From a virus, in IMG/VR virus record IMGVR_UViG_3300030380_004708, positions 1 to 46,168 of that record: 46,168 nucleotides of DNA, one strand, 5' to 3'. The notes below the pieces were generated by a model. The model was given only the letters and a program-made list of their open reading frames with translations. It made no database searches and was not told the DNA's origin. Shown in pieces: positions 30,937 to 41,400 of the stretch. Each line of letters begins with the position of its first letter. The stretch's first letter is position 1. The position numbers and the translations under genes are program-made.

Positions 30937-31626
30937 GTGGCGTATTTAATATCGAATATCCCGCAGTTTAAATGTTGGGTAAGAAAAGAGTTTACAACCA
31001 ATCATCAACATGGTCATGGTGAGTATTTACACGCCTTGGCATTTGCAGTCAACACAATCTCGGACAGATCTCTCTCCTTTCAAGTAGTATTTACTGGCTG
31101 TGAAACCGATTTTGAAGGCTATCCTGATGAAAATGTGCACGGTGGAGCCATGTGGGCAAGGATGCCTATACAAGCGCTTGTAGGTGACATACCGTTACAA
31201 GAATGGCCAAAGCCAATGGAAGATCACTTGGCGCAACCTTGGGACTGTTTGAGTCATCATCATAGCGTGGTTATTTTAGATAGAGTCAGCTCTAGTCCAT
31301 GGTACTGCAAGATAGGTGGTGAGTTTTACATGGGCAAATACATGTTTACTGTTGATTATACCGATAACTCCATTGCAGATGATCCAGCACAACACAAACA
31401 AAGTCATGTTTTATACCTAACCGATGCTGGTGAATATACAGGTAATTTTGTAGCTTTACCTAACAACCGGGTTCGCGCAACTAATCCTGCTTTGTGGCGC
31501 ACTGGTGAGGGAGCTCCAGATTTTTCACCATCACAATGGGTACACTCAGCCGAGGCACATGAAAGTTATACAGATCCAGCTATAACATTTGACAATTTAT
31601 ATGCTTCGGAAGAAGATAGAGATTAA
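30937..31626 (+). CDS. Conserved phage protein, unknown function
   Basis: A 229-residue soluble protein starting with GTG at 30937. It has an aromatic, His-rich pattern: 'FKCWVRKEFTTNHQHGHGEY', 'NVHGGAMWARMPIQALVGDI', 'PWYCKIGGEFYMGKYMFTVD' and 'ALWRTGEGAPDF'. I recognise this as a family shared by marine phages, without known function. Conserved His/Asp clusters could bind metal. It lies between the basic proteins and the connector genes. Confidence 0.75.
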   Translation: MAYLISNIPQFKCWVRKEFTTNHQHGHGEYLHALAFAVNTISDRSLSFQVVFTGCETDFEGYPDENVHGGAMWARMPIQALVGDIPLQEWPKPMEDHLAQPWDCLSHHHSVVILDRVSSSPWYCKIGGEFYMGKYMFTVDYTDNSIADDPAQHKQSHVLYLTDAGEYTGNFVALPNNRVRATNPALWRTGEGAPDFSPSQWVHSAEAHESYTDPAITFDNLYASEEDRD

Positions 31627-31628
31627 TT

Positions 31629-32324
31629 ATGGCATTATCAGGCAGCAAAGATTTTGAATTAGACGTAGCTGATTACGTTGAGGAAGCTTTTGAGCGTTGC
31701 GGTTTAGAGCTACGCACAGGCTACGACTTAAAAAGCGCAAGCAGAAGTCTAAATTTAATGTTGGCCGAGTGGGCAAATAGAGGTCTTAATCAATGGACGG
31801 TTAAAGAGAAGACAGTCGCCATGGTAAAAGATAGTGCAACTTATAATATTGATAGCACTAACGCTACAGCTCCTATTGACGTGTTAGATGCTTTTATCAG
31901 AGAAACTGTTGGTAATGAAACCACTGACATACCTCTTACTAGATTAAGTAGAGCTGAATATACCAACATCACAACAAAATCTACAACTGGCAAGCCTAAT
32001 CAATACTTTATAGACAAACAAACAACACCAACGGTTACGGTTTGGCCTACTCCAGACAAAACAAGCACTTATGTTGTGCACATGAACGTACTAACTCGTA
32101 TGGATGATGTAGACGCTGGCGCTAACACATTAGACATGCCTTTTCGTTTTTATCCATGCCTAGCTGCTGGACTAGCTTATTACATGTCCTTAAAGAGAGC
32201 ACCAGAGAGAACAGGCTTGCTCAAAGGTCTGTATGAAGAGGAGTTTCAAAGAGCTTTATCAACTGACGAAGATCGCGCATCTTTTCATATATCACCTAAC
32301 CTTAGAGACTACAATCACGCATAA
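31629..32324 (+). CDS. Head-tail connector/adaptor protein (P22 gp4-like position)
   Basis: A 231-residue helical protein, 'DYVEEAFERCGLELRTGYDL', 'SLNLMLAEWANRGLNQWTVK', and a later helix 'PCLAAGLAYYMSLKRAPERT'. The pattern is that of podovirus adaptor proteins that attach below the portal. It precedes another adaptor-like protein (32632) and the stabilisation protein (34718), a standard podovirus order. It overlaps the next gene by 1 nt. Confidence 0.75.
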   Translation: MALSGSKDFELDVADYVEEAFERCGLELRTGYDLKSASRSLNLMLAEWANRGLNQWTVKEKTVAMVKDSATYNIDSTNATAPIDVLDAFIRETVGNETTDIPLTRLSRAEYTNITTKSTTGKPNQYFIDKQTTPTVTVWPTPDKTSTYVVHMNVLTRMDDVDAGANTLDMPFRFYPCLAAGLAYYMSLKRAPERTGLLKGLYEEEFQRALSTDEDRASFHISPNLRDYNHA

Positions 32325-32635
32325 TGGCTTTCGCATCTGGAAAAAACTCATACGGTATCTGCGACATATCTGGCTTTAGGTACAAGTTGCGTGAAATGCG
32401 TAAAACTTGGGACGGGTTGCTGGTTGGACCAGACATGTGGGATGCTAAACACCCACAGTTGCAACCTAGACGTACTGTTAAAGATCCTCAAGCAGTAAAA
32501 GATCCAAGGCCAGATACAGCAGATGATAATAATAAATTTTTAATTTACACTAATGTTGGTGATGGCAAATTAGGCAGCGTATTAACCACGTTTGAGTTAG
32601 GCGCTAACGTAGGTGAGGTTACGGTGACAGTATGA
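32324..32635 (+). CDS. Small conserved protein, degenerate zinc ribbon
   Basis: A 103-residue protein with the layout of small phage zinc-ribbon proteins ('GIC-x2-CGFRYKL..W-x-G-x2-VC-x2-C..KHPQ'), but only one of the four Cys is left: 'GICDISGFRYKLREMRKTWD' and 'VGPDMWDAKHPQLQPRR'. The C-terminus is Gly/Val-rich. It probably keeps the fold without zinc, or has been co-opted as a structural part. It overlaps both neighbours by 1-4 nt. Confidence 0.65.
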   Translation: MAFASGKNSYGICDISGFRYKLREMRKTWDGLLVGPDMWDAKHPQLQPRRTVKDPQAVKDPRPDTADDNNKFLIYTNVGDGKLGSVLTTFELGANVGEVTVTV

Positions 32636-33276
32636 GTTTTAATTTTGGTACATTAAAGACAGCGATTCAAGATTACTTAGAGGTTTCTGAATCTACTTTT
32701 ACTTCTCAACTGCCAACATTTATTCAAGAATCAGAAGATCGTATATTTTCTTTTGTCCAGTTGCCAGAACAAAGAAAAAACGTACAAGGAACTCTAACTA
32801 CAGGTAATCGTTTTTTAGCTACGCCAACAGATTTCTACGCACCGATGAGCTTGGCTTTGATTAGCTCTTCAACATACGATTACTTAGATTTTAAACATCC
32901 GTCATTCATAAAAGAATATTCTTCAGGCACTACCAGAAGTACGCCTAAATATTATTCTTTGTTTGACGATGCGGCTTTTGAGGTTTCGCCTATACCTGAT
33001 GCAGATTATACGGTTGAACTTCATTATTTACATAAACCAGTCTCTTTGACTGCTGGTAGCGACTCTGGCACGACATTCTTATCGACGGACTACAGCGATG
33101 CATTGCTGTATGGTTCGCTGGTTGAGGGTGCAATCTTTTTAAAAGAACCTGCTGACGTTATCGCACAGTTAGAAGGGCGTTTTAAGGAGGCGATAGCTAG
33201 AATGAAAAACACATCAGAAGGTCGTGGTACACGCGACGAGTATAGGTATGATTCAGTTCGCTCTAACGTGAGCTGA
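32632..33276 (+). CDS. Podovirus tail/connector adaptor protein
   Basis: A 214-residue protein, 'LKTAIQDYLEVSESTFTSQL' then 'TFIQESEDRIFSFVQLPEQR', a helix-rich adaptor pattern, plus beta blocks 'LATPTDFYAPMSLALI' and a final helix 'AQLEGRFKEAIARMKN'. It fits the second adaptor ring of podoviruses and follows the first adaptor gene. The last base of the stop is the first base of the next start. Confidence 0.78.
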   Translation: MSFNFGTLKTAIQDYLEVSESTFTSQLPTFIQESEDRIFSFVQLPEQRKNVQGTLTTGNRFLATPTDFYAPMSLALISSSTYDYLDFKHPSFIKEYSSGTTRSTPKYYSLFDDAAFEVSPIPDADYTVELHYLHKPVSLTAGSDSGTTFLSTDYSDALLYGSLVEGAIFLKEPADVIAQLEGRFKEAIARMKNTSEGRGTRDEYRYDSVRSNVS

Positions 33277-33995
33277 TGAGTAGAATAGAATCTTTAGAGG
33301 GCAAAAGCGTTGCTTTGGTCGGACTTGGTATATCGCAAGTTGATTTCGCCATAGGTTTACAAAACGGTAGGACTTGGGACGAGGTTTGGTGTATTAATTC
33401 AGCCGCGTCAACATACCCATGTGATCGTATATTTATGTTAGATCCTGCAAGCAGATTTTTTGATACGGACGATGCAGGTAAACAAACATCTGTCATGTGT
33501 AGGGTTCTGCGAGAAACACAGACACCGGTTTACACCTGTGAGTTAGATCCTAGAATCAATAACCCTGTTATGTATCCTGTGGAAGATGTTTGTAATGCAA
33601 CAAAATGCGCATATCTAAATAATACAGTGGCTTATGCTGTTGCCTTTGCTTTATACAATAAAGTAGGGAGATTAGATCTATTTGGTATAGATTTTTCATA
33701 CAAAGAAAATATGCACTTCGCAGAGGCAGGCAGAGCTTGTGTTGAATTTTGGATTAGTAAATGCATGAGCGAAGATATACTTATTGGCATCAGTGGTAGA
33801 TCCACAGTATTAGATTCTAATGTTCCGGGCACTGAAAAACTCTATGGTTTTCATAGATTAGACAAACCACTTGTAGCTGTTCCGCATGAGGGCAAGTTTA
33901 TAATTGGCCCGTATGAAGAAATAAACCAGCAATTAGCTGAGTACGGACTTAAGATTGATGATGACGTGGTACCACCAGAGCCATACAAAGGATGA
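33276..33995 (+). CDS. Rossmann-like protein, function unknown
   Basis: A 239-residue protein opening 'GKSVALVGLGISQVDFAIGL', a glycine-rich nucleotide-binding start, with 'DEVWCINSAASTYPCDRIFM' and 'VGRLDLFGIDFSYKENMHFA'. It may resemble DUF115/MptE-type or related sugar- and nucleotide-handling phage proteins, but the match is loose. It is flanked by tail genes without a gap, so it may be a virion or assembly factor. The function is undetermined. Confidence 0.6.
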   Translation: MSRIESLEGKSVALVGLGISQVDFAIGLQNGRTWDEVWCINSAASTYPCDRIFMLDPASRFFDTDDAGKQTSVMCRVLRETQTPVYTCELDPRINNPVMYPVEDVCNATKCAYLNNTVAYAVAFALYNKVGRLDLFGIDFSYKENMHFAEAGRACVEFWISKCMSEDILIGISGRSTVLDSNVPGTEKLYGFHRLDKPLVAVPHEGKFIIGPYEEINQQLAEYGLKIDDDVVPPEPYKG

Positions 33996-34279
33996 GTGCA
34001 AAAAGCGATTTTGTTTTAGGCAAGGTTGGCGTGACAACAACTGAGGGCAAGGGACACGACCCAGAGTTTTGGGCGGCTCAAGCTACAAATAAGATATGCG
34101 ACATATCTGACAACGCGCCTGACCACATCAAACAGCAGGCTTTGGCTTTTCAAAACCAAGTTTATACTGTAATCTTATATACTATAAAAAATGCAATTAA
34201 GTCGCAAAATACGACTTATGCAAATTTGTTAGAAAAACAAGGCCACAGCGACATGGCTAAAATATTGAAGGAGCTATAA
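33992..34279 (+). CDS. Small conserved phage protein
   Basis: A 95-residue protein with helical content: 'EGKGHDPEFWAAQATNKICD' and 'QALAFQNQVYTVILYTIKNA'. It resembles small proteins between connector and tail genes in marine podoviruses. It overlaps the upstream stop by 4 nt and the downstream start by 1 nt. No function is known. Confidence 0.7.
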   Translation: MSAKSDFVLGKVGVTTTEGKGHDPEFWAAQATNKICDISDNAPDHIKQQALAFQNQVYTVILYTIKNAIKSQNTTYANLLEKQGHSDMAKILKEL

Positions 34280-34707
34280 TGGCAATAACATCAGCAATAT
34301 GTACAAGCTTTAAACAAGAGTTGTTAGTCGGCACACATAACTTTACAGCGTCTAGTGGTAATTCATTTAAACTTGCTTTATACACTAGCTCTGCAACATT
34401 AGGAGCAGGCACGACAGCTTTTGTCACAACAGGGCAAGCAAGTGGCACAAACTATACTTCTGGAGGTTCTGCATTAACTAGCGTGACGCCTACCACATCA
34501 GGCACGACGGCTGTATGTGACTTTGCAGATTTAACATTTAGTAATGCTACAGTAACAGCAAGAGGCTGTTTGATCTACAATGACACACAATCAGATAAAG
34601 CTGTAGCAGCTATTGATTTCGGTGGAGATAAAACCTCAACCGCAGGAGATTTTACTATAGTTTTCCCTAGCGCTACTGCGACTGGCGCAATCATTAGGTT
34701 AGCTTAG
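34279..34707 (+). CDS. Small beta-rich structural protein
   Basis: A 142-residue protein, 'TSAICTSFKQELLVGTHNFT', 'FKLALYTSSATLGAGTTAF' and 'AVAAIDFGGDKTSTAGDFTI'. This pattern is a common tail-region protein in marine phages; it is rich in Ser, Thr and Ala with regular beta-turns. It precedes the stabilisation protein by 10 nt. A tail-tip or hub role is inferred. Confidence 0.7.
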   Translation: MAITSAICTSFKQELLVGTHNFTASSGNSFKLALYTSSATLGAGTTAFVTTGQASGTNYTSGGSALTSVTPTTSGTTAVCDFADLTFSNATVTARGCLIYNDTQSDKAVAAIDFGGDKTSTAGDFTIVFPSATATGAIIRLA

Positions 34708-34717
34708 ATGTCGCCTC

Positions 34718-36613
34718 ATGCCGCTATCAAAACTTAATTTTAAGCCTGGTATTAATAAAGAGGAAACCGATTACTCAAACGAAGGTGGTTGGGTAGACGG
34801 TGATAAAATACGCTTCAGAAAAGGTCGAGTCGAGAAAATAGGCGGTTGGGAAAAACTTTCACCAGATACCCTAGTTGGTTCTGCAAGAGCATTACATTCA
34901 TGGATTTCATTAGGCGGCAGAAAATATCTAGGCATTGGCACAACCAATAAGTACTACATCGAAGAAGGTGGTGCATATAACGACATAACGCCAATCAGAA
35001 AAACCACTACTAACTCAGCCACTTTTGCAAAAAAAGAAAATGGATCACCAATAATTACAGTAACAGACAGTAGTCATGGCGCTGTAAACGGTGACTTTGT
35101 TACATTTTCAAGCGCTGTCAGCTTAGGCGGGAATGTAACAGCAACTGTGCTCAATCAAGAATACCAGATCTCATTAGTTACAGGCACTAATACTTACGAG
35201 ATTACCGCAAAAGATACAAGCGGAGCTACAGTCACCGCAAATGCTAGTGATTCAGGTAATGGCGGCTCATCAACTGATGCAGTATATTTATTAAATTCTG
35301 GCTTAGATGTATTCGTGCCGTCTACTGGGTGGGGTGTAGGAGCTTGGGGTGCTGGATCATGGGGATCTGCTACCGAGCTATCAGACACAAATAATCTACG
35401 TTTGTGGACACATGATAATTATGGAGAAGATTTAATCATTAATCCAAGAGCAGGCGGTATATTTAGATGGATAGAAAACGATGGCGTTAGCACCAGAGCA
35501 GTAAATTTAGCAACTACAAGTGGCGCTAACTTAGTACCGACCAAAGCTTTGCAAGTAATAACCTCTGAAACAGATAGGCATTTGATCGTTTTAGGTGCTG
35601 ATCCTATTAGCAGTGGCTCAAGATCAGGCGTGTTAGATCCTATGTTGATTGCATTTAGCGATCAAGAAAACCCATTAGAGTTTGAGCCATTAGCCACTAA
35701 CACTGCTGGATCACTAAGATTATCTTCCGGTTCTGCAATAGTGGGTGGTTTAAAAGCAAGACAAGAGGTGTTGATTTGGACTGATACCTCGCTTTACTCG
35801 ATGAATTTTATTGGACCGCCGCTTACCTTTGCCGTCAATCTTATAAACGAAGGCGCAGGTTTGATAGGACCAAAGGCTGCTACAAACTCACCGCGAGGTG
35901 TTTATTACATGTCCAAAAAAGGTTTTTACTTCTACAACGGCTCAGTCCAAAAACTACCATGTAGCGTGCAAGATTATGTATTTTCTGATCTCGATGATAC
36001 GCAAGCTTTTAAGTGTTTTGCTGGTTTAAATGAAGAGTTTTCTGAGATTTGGTTTTTTTATCCATCAGTCACCGATAACGAAACTGAAATATCCAGATAC
36101 GCAATATATAACTATGAAGAAGGTTCATGGAGTATTGGCACGCTAGAGCGTTACAGCTGGTTGGCCGCAGGCGTATTAGACAAACCATTAGCAGCTGGTG
36201 AAGAAAGCTCAACTAAGCGCATCTACGAGCACGAGAAAGGGTTTAACGATGATGAAAGCGCTATGGATGGTGTGTTTGTCGAATCAGCTGATATAGATAT
36301 TGCAGACGGCGATAGGTTTGTGTTTTTAAAACGCATCTTGCCTGATATATTGTTTGTGAATCAGATAGGCACAAGTCAAAGTCCAGCAATAAATGTTGTG
36401 GTTAAAAGACGAGATTTTAACAATCAAACACTAGCAACAGATTCAACGACACAGATAACACCTAATTCAACTTTTGGATCTTTGCGGTCACGAGCTAGGC
36501 AGTTTGTATTGCGTTTTGAATCAGATGATGATAATGCGGTCAATGACAGAAAAAATTACAAGTGGAGGCTTGGCAGCACTAGAGTAGAAGTACAACCATC
36601 TGGGCGTAGATAA
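34718..36613 (+). CDS. Packaged-DNA stabilisation/tail protein (P22 gp10-like)
   Basis: A 631-residue beta-propeller-like protein: 'LNFKPGINKEETDYSNEGGW', 'KIRFRKGRVEKIGGW', and repeated blade-like units ('AGLNEEFSEIWFFYPSV', 'YNYEEGSWSIGTLERYSW'). Residues near 205-225 hold 'TGWGVGAWGAGSWGSATEL', shared with the adhesin at 6825. It would form a ring or hub closing the tail under the connector, as in the P22 gp10 family. The last base of the stop is the first base of the next start. Confidence 0.75.
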   Translation: MPLSKLNFKPGINKEETDYSNEGGWVDGDKIRFRKGRVEKIGGWEKLSPDTLVGSARALHSWISLGGRKYLGIGTTNKYYIEEGGAYNDITPIRKTTTNSATFAKKENGSPIITVTDSSHGAVNGDFVTFSSAVSLGGNVTATVLNQEYQISLVTGTNTYEITAKDTSGATVTANASDSGNGGSSTDAVYLLNSGLDVFVPSTGWGVGAWGAGSWGSATELSDTNNLRLWTHDNYGEDLIINPRAGGIFRWIENDGVSTRAVNLATTSGANLVPTKALQVITSETDRHLIVLGADPISSGSRSGVLDPMLIAFSDQENPLEFEPLATNTAGSLRLSSGSAIVGGLKARQEVLIWTDTSLYSMNFIGPPLTFAVNLINEGAGLIGPKAATNSPRGVYYMSKKGFYFYNGSVQKLPCSVQDYVFSDLDDTQAFKCFAGLNEEFSEIWFFYPSVTDNETEISRYAIYNYEEGSWSIGTLERYSWLAAGVLDKPLAAGEESSTKRIYEHEKGFNDDESAMDGVFVESADIDIADGDRFVFLKRILPDILFVNQIGTSQSPAINVVVKRRDFNNQTLATDSTTQITPNSTFGSLRSRARQFVLRFESDDDNAVNDRKNYKWRLGSTRVEVQPSGRR

Positions 36614-36924
36614 TGAGTAAATTATTACCAACCCTGTTGCCAAGAGCTAGTGGCGAAACCGTTTCAGTAGATACTTTTAATAGATTAATTAGAATTTTAG
36701 AAATAAACCTAGGTTCTGTTGATCCAGACAGCATAAAATCGTTTAACTCCACAGACCTTAGTGAGTTGCAATTTGCCACCGGTGCTATTATATTTAACTC
36801 AACGACAGAGGTTCATCAAGCCTTTGATGGAACGCAGTTTAGAAACCTGTATGAGCATCAAACTTATTTAACCGGGATCTCTGCAACGATGAGTATAGGA
36901 GCAGTAACAGTAAGTACACCATGA
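36613..36924 (+). CDS. Small conserved tail-region protein
   Basis: A 103-residue protein, 'MSKLLPTLLPRASGETVSVD' then 'TFNRLIRILEINLGSVDPDS' and a beta-rich end 'TGISATMSIGAVTVSTP'. It sits between the stabilisation protein and a large virion protein, with 1-4 nt overlaps at both ends. It is probably a tail accessory or chaperone-like part; no function is established. Confidence 0.7.
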   Translation: MSKLLPTLLPRASGETVSVDTFNRLIRILEINLGSVDPDSIKSFNSTDLSELQFATGAIIFNSTTEVHQAFDGTQFRNLYEHQTYLTGISATMSIGAVTVSTP

Positions 36925-38465
36925 TAAGCGAAAGATTACAGCAAAGAATAGCAAATCTAACAGGTGATAGCATGGCAGAGATATCATCCGATCCTAAAGG
37001 CGCTTTATCTAATCGTGACATGCAAATGGGTGCAACTATGTCAGGTCTTAGCAGAGCGAAGGGAGTTCTTTCAAATCAAGATGTTGCAGCGGTAGAGCAA
37101 ATACTTAAAGATCAGCAGAGTGCAGGTATGTCGCCACAAGACAAAGAAACTCTAGAGTCTATGCTACAAAGAGCACAACAATCAAGTATGGCTCCTATGT
37201 CAGGACAAGCTCAAGAGCTGGCTATGCAAGGCGAAGGCGAAGATACGCAGTTAGCACATTTACGTCCTGGCGAAGTTGTGCTACCACCAGAGTTTTTTGA
37301 AGATGCTAAGTTTGAAAAAGCTGTAGAAAATAAGTTTAAGCAAGCAGGCATAGATCCTGAACAAGCAGTAGTCGGTGTGGGTATAGCAAGCCTAAATGAA
37401 ATGACGGGTCTAGAGCAGTTTGGGTTTTTCAAAAAGATAGGTAAAAGTTTAAAGAAAGTCGTAAAAAAAGTTGCACCGATAGCTGCCTTTATACCAGGCG
37501 TAGGCACTGCATTAGGTGGTGTTTTGGGTGGTGTTGCAGGTAAAGTTGGTGGCGCTTTGGGACTTAAAGGAACTGTTGCTAAAAAGGTTTTAGGTGGTAT
37601 TGGTGGACTAAAGATACCAGGTATATCAAACATTGCAGGAGGCGCAGCTGGTGGTTTTGGCAGTCTAAAAGGTTTGGGTAGCTTAAGTGGTATGCTAAAA
37701 GGTGGTCCTTTTGGTGGATTAACTAATCAGACGACGCAAACAGGACAAATTAGCGAAGAAGAGTTTGCTGCCATGAGCCCATTAGAACAACAACTTTATT
37801 TAACACAATCGCAAAATCAACAAAGTGGTATTTTAAAAAACTTATTAGGCACCCAACAAAATGATGGTGGTCTATTTGGCGGTGGTTTTGGTGACATGCT
37901 TAAGTTAGGTGGTATTGGTGCATTGGCGTCGGGGTTAGGTAAGTTAGCGTATGAAGATGCAAAAAAACAAAAAGGCGTGCCTCTAACACCATTAACAACC
38001 ATGAGTCCGACAGGCAGATACAATATAGAAGCTGAGATTGCAAGAAGAATGGGACAAGCTGCGCCAAACCCTGTAGAGTTTGGGTTATTGCCAGCTGGCA
38101 CTCTGCCAGAACTATCGGGTGGTAAACCAAGAGGTATGCGAGCTGGCGGTATTATGGCTTTCGCACAAGGCGGAGCCGTGCAAATGCAAGAGGGTGGAGA
38201 GATGGATCCAAGTCAGTTTCCAAGAAAAGATGGCGATATAAACGGTCCAGGCACGGAAACCAGCGATGACATACCAGCTATGTTAAGCGATGGTGAGTTT
38301 GTGATGACAAGCAGAGCTGTGAGGGGTGCTGGAGCTTATGAAGTACAAGCTAATCCAAACGGTATAATTAGTTTAGTGCCAGCCTTAGAAGAGGATAGAG
38401 AGCGCGGTATGGATAATATGTATAAAATGATGGATACCTTTGCTAACAGAGCGGAGCCTTCATAA
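36921..38465 (+). CDS. Virion/ejection-type protein with Gly/Ala-rich hydrophobic core
   Basis: A 514-residue protein: a helical start, basic segment 'KKIGKSLKKVVKKVAPIAAF', then a long Gly/Ala/Leu hydrophobic stretch ('GVGTALGGVLGGVAGKVGGA') that could enter a membrane, and a C-terminal 'IMAFAQGGAVQMQEGG', 'DIPAMLSDGEFVMTSRAVRG'. The last block is a widespread phage pattern at the ends of minor structural proteins. It looks like an internal or ejected protein; membrane insertion during DNA entry is inference. Confidence 0.7.
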   Translation: MISERLQQRIANLTGDSMAEISSDPKGALSNRDMQMGATMSGLSRAKGVLSNQDVAAVEQILKDQQSAGMSPQDKETLESMLQRAQQSSMAPMSGQAQELAMQGEGEDTQLAHLRPGEVVLPPEFFEDAKFEKAVENKFKQAGIDPEQAVVGVGIASLNEMTGLEQFGFFKKIGKSLKKVVKKVAPIAAFIPGVGTALGGVLGGVAGKVGGALGLKGTVAKKVLGGIGGLKIPGISNIAGGAAGGFGSLKGLGSLSGMLKGGPFGGLTNQTTQTGQISEEEFAAMSPLEQQLYLTQSQNQQSGILKNLLGTQQNDGGLFGGGFGDMLKLGGIGALASGLGKLAYEDAKKQKGVPLTPLTTMSPTGRYNIEAEIARRMGQAAPNPVEFGLLPAGTLPELSGGKPRGMRAGGIMAFAQGGAVQMQEGGEMDPSQFPRKDGDINGPGTETSDDIPAMLSDGEFVMTSRAVRGAGAYEVQANPNGIISLVPALEEDRERGMDNMYKMMDTFANRAEPS

Positions 38466-38467
38466 TC

Positions 38468-41400
38468 ATGAGAATGTCAGCACCAAGTTTTAGCGTAGGT
38501 CGTAAAAAACCAAGTCCAGTTGCAGTTGGCAGACCTGTGCCACCGCCACCAAATTTTGATGACTCTGAATTGCGTCGTAGGCTTAGAGAACTAGAGGGTA
38601 GAGTTATACCACAATTTGATCCAAGTGCGTTACAGGCAAGACTGGCAGAACTAGAAAGCAGACAAGCACCTGTGTTTGATCCAAGTGATTTGCAAAGACA
38701 AATTAGAGAGTTAGGACAAAGACCGGGTAGAGATGATTTTATGTCTATTGAGAGGCAATTACAGGATTTACGAAATAGAGATGTGCCTCAATTCGATCCG
38801 AGTAATTTACAATCTCAAATAGGTGGCTTAGAGGATAGGTTGGCTAACATACCTCAATTTGATCCTTCACAACTACAAGCTGGTATTGCAGGTTTAGAAG
38901 ATAGATTAGCAAACATCCCACAATTTGATCCTTCACAGTTACAACAACAGATACAAGCAAACAGAGATCTATTGGGCAATATTCCACAATTTGATGATTC
39001 TGCTTTGCGTGAAAGATTGCAAGCTTTAGAAGGTAGAGAGATACCTCAATTTGATCCTTCGCAACTACAGGCTGGCATACAAGGGTTAAGTGAACGTATT
39101 TCTAATTTACCTCAATTTGATCCTTCTGCTCTGCAAAATAGACTTGCTGAGTTAGAAAGTAGGAAAGCACCAACTTTTAATCCAGAAGATTTTAGAGAGC
39201 AGTTTTTAAATATAGCAAGAGAGGGTATTGATATACCGCAACCGACACAGGCGTTTGATCCAAGTGGCTTGCAAAACAGACTACAAGCTTTAGAAAACCG
39301 AGAAATGCCGCAGTTTGATCCATCGCGATTGCAAGAGCGTTTATCTGCTTTGGAGAATGTGCAACCAGTTGCAGCTCCACCAGCTTTTGATCCTAGTGGA
39401 CTGCAAGCTAGGTTAGATGCATTAGAGAACAGAGAGCCAGTTGCAGCTCCACCAGCTTTTGATCCTAGCAGTTTGCAAGCTAGGTTAGATGCATTAGAGA
39501 ACAGAGAGCCAGTTGCAGCTCCACCAGCATTTGATCCTAGTGGACTAATGGCAAGGTTAGATGACTTTGAAAGTAGGCTTGGAGCTTTACAACAACCATT
39601 ACCAATACAGCCACCAGGTGATACAGATTTAGGTATCAAACAAGATAGACCTGATCCTCGTGATTTTGCAAAACCATTACCAGGAGGCGGTACTATTTAT
39701 GATGAGGTTCCTAATTCTGGTATAAGTCCACCAAGACCACCTAAGCCAGTAGAGCTAGACTTTGGCTTTGGTCCAGGTATAAGACCAAGTGAAATAATTG
39801 GAAGAGATGGAGAATTTGTTGGTTCAGGTGGCGTAACACCACCACAACCTCCACAAGATACAGGGCCTAGAATTGGTAATTATGATTTGGAAAGAGAACC
39901 ACAACCAGGTTTAACTATACCCGTATCAGGAGCAGGAACTAATTTTAGACCTGAACCCCCTATGTCAATAGGCGGCCCAGGTGGGGGTGTAACAGATATG
40001 AGGGCTAGAGATCCTTTTGGGCCAAGACAACTTAGAGACGACTTAGTATTCCCAGGCGGTTCACGGACTTTTGATGAAAGAGGTGAAACGTTAGCACCTG
40101 TGCCACTTACTGAGGAAGAGAAAGCAGCTTTTGGCCCTCCTCCACCTCCAGGTGCAATAGATACTAGAGGAAGCACTGTAGGTCCACCAGCATACACCAC
40201 AGGCCCTGCTTCAGACAACAGATTTCAACTCAAAGGCAGCAGCGATCTTGTATCTGATGGGCCGCCTGAAACAGTTGTTGCTCCACAACCTGTTTTTAAT
40301 ATTATGCGTCCTCCGGCAGATGCTCAGGTGCGTGGTACACCGACTGATCCTGTAGAAGATCCAGGTAGTCCAAATAATATGAGACTAGGAAACGCTAACT
40401 TCCAATTAGGCCCAATGCCTTCAGGATCACCAGTAGCTGATATAGCACCTGATCCAGTTGGCGTTTCTCAAGATCTATCCACAGGCGATGAAATGCAAAC
40501 GCCTACACTCGCTAACGAGCAACCCTTTGCAGCTGGCGTTACGCAAGTTGCGACCGGTTTAGATCCGCTTACAGAACAATTATTATTTGGTATCGGTGGA
40601 CAAGGTGGCTTTATTCCCGGAGCGATGCGAGCTGCCGAAAAAGTATTTTACGATGACCAAGGCAATCCTGTGGTTATCGATGAACAAGTAGCTGGTTTTA
40701 GTCCAGATCAATTACAAGCTATGCAAATGCAAAGAGAAGCGCTTGGCATGCAAGATCCATATTTACAAGGCGCAGGACAAGCTTTTGGTGCTGGTACGCA
40801 GGCCTTAGAAGAAGGCTTACAAAGAGGTAGGACCGCTGCCATCGGAGCGCTAGAAGCAACTAAGGGAGGCGTTGGATCTTTACAAGAGGGTTTAGGCGAA
40901 TCAGCTGATATACTCAGAGGCACTTTAGGTGGCTATGATCCAAGCATGACGGATCGATTCTATGATCCGTTTGAAGATCGTGTGGTGCAACAAACCATAA
41001 CAGATATTATGGAGCAAGGTGCCAAGTCTGATATTGGAGCACGAGCAAGCGATATTGCAAGAGGTGGTGAGTCAGCCTTTGGTTCTAGAGCTCGTCTCGG
41101 CGCAGGAGAGCGTCAAGAAGCATTAGGAAGGGGTTTGGCTGAGGCATTGGGTGGCATACGCTCCAGAGGCTTTAGAGAGGCTCAACAGACAGGTTTAGGC
41201 GAGTTTGCTCGACAAAAAGCTGCGGAAAGAGCTGCAAGCACAGGTTTAGCTAGTTTAGCAGGTCAAGGCTTTGGTGGTTCGCAAGCATTAGCAGGCGCTC
41301 TAAGTGGTTTAGGACAAACCGAGCAAGATATAGGACAACAAAGATATAGTGGGCAATTTGGTCTTGGAACAAGTTTACAAGGCCTAGGAGCGCAAGCAGC

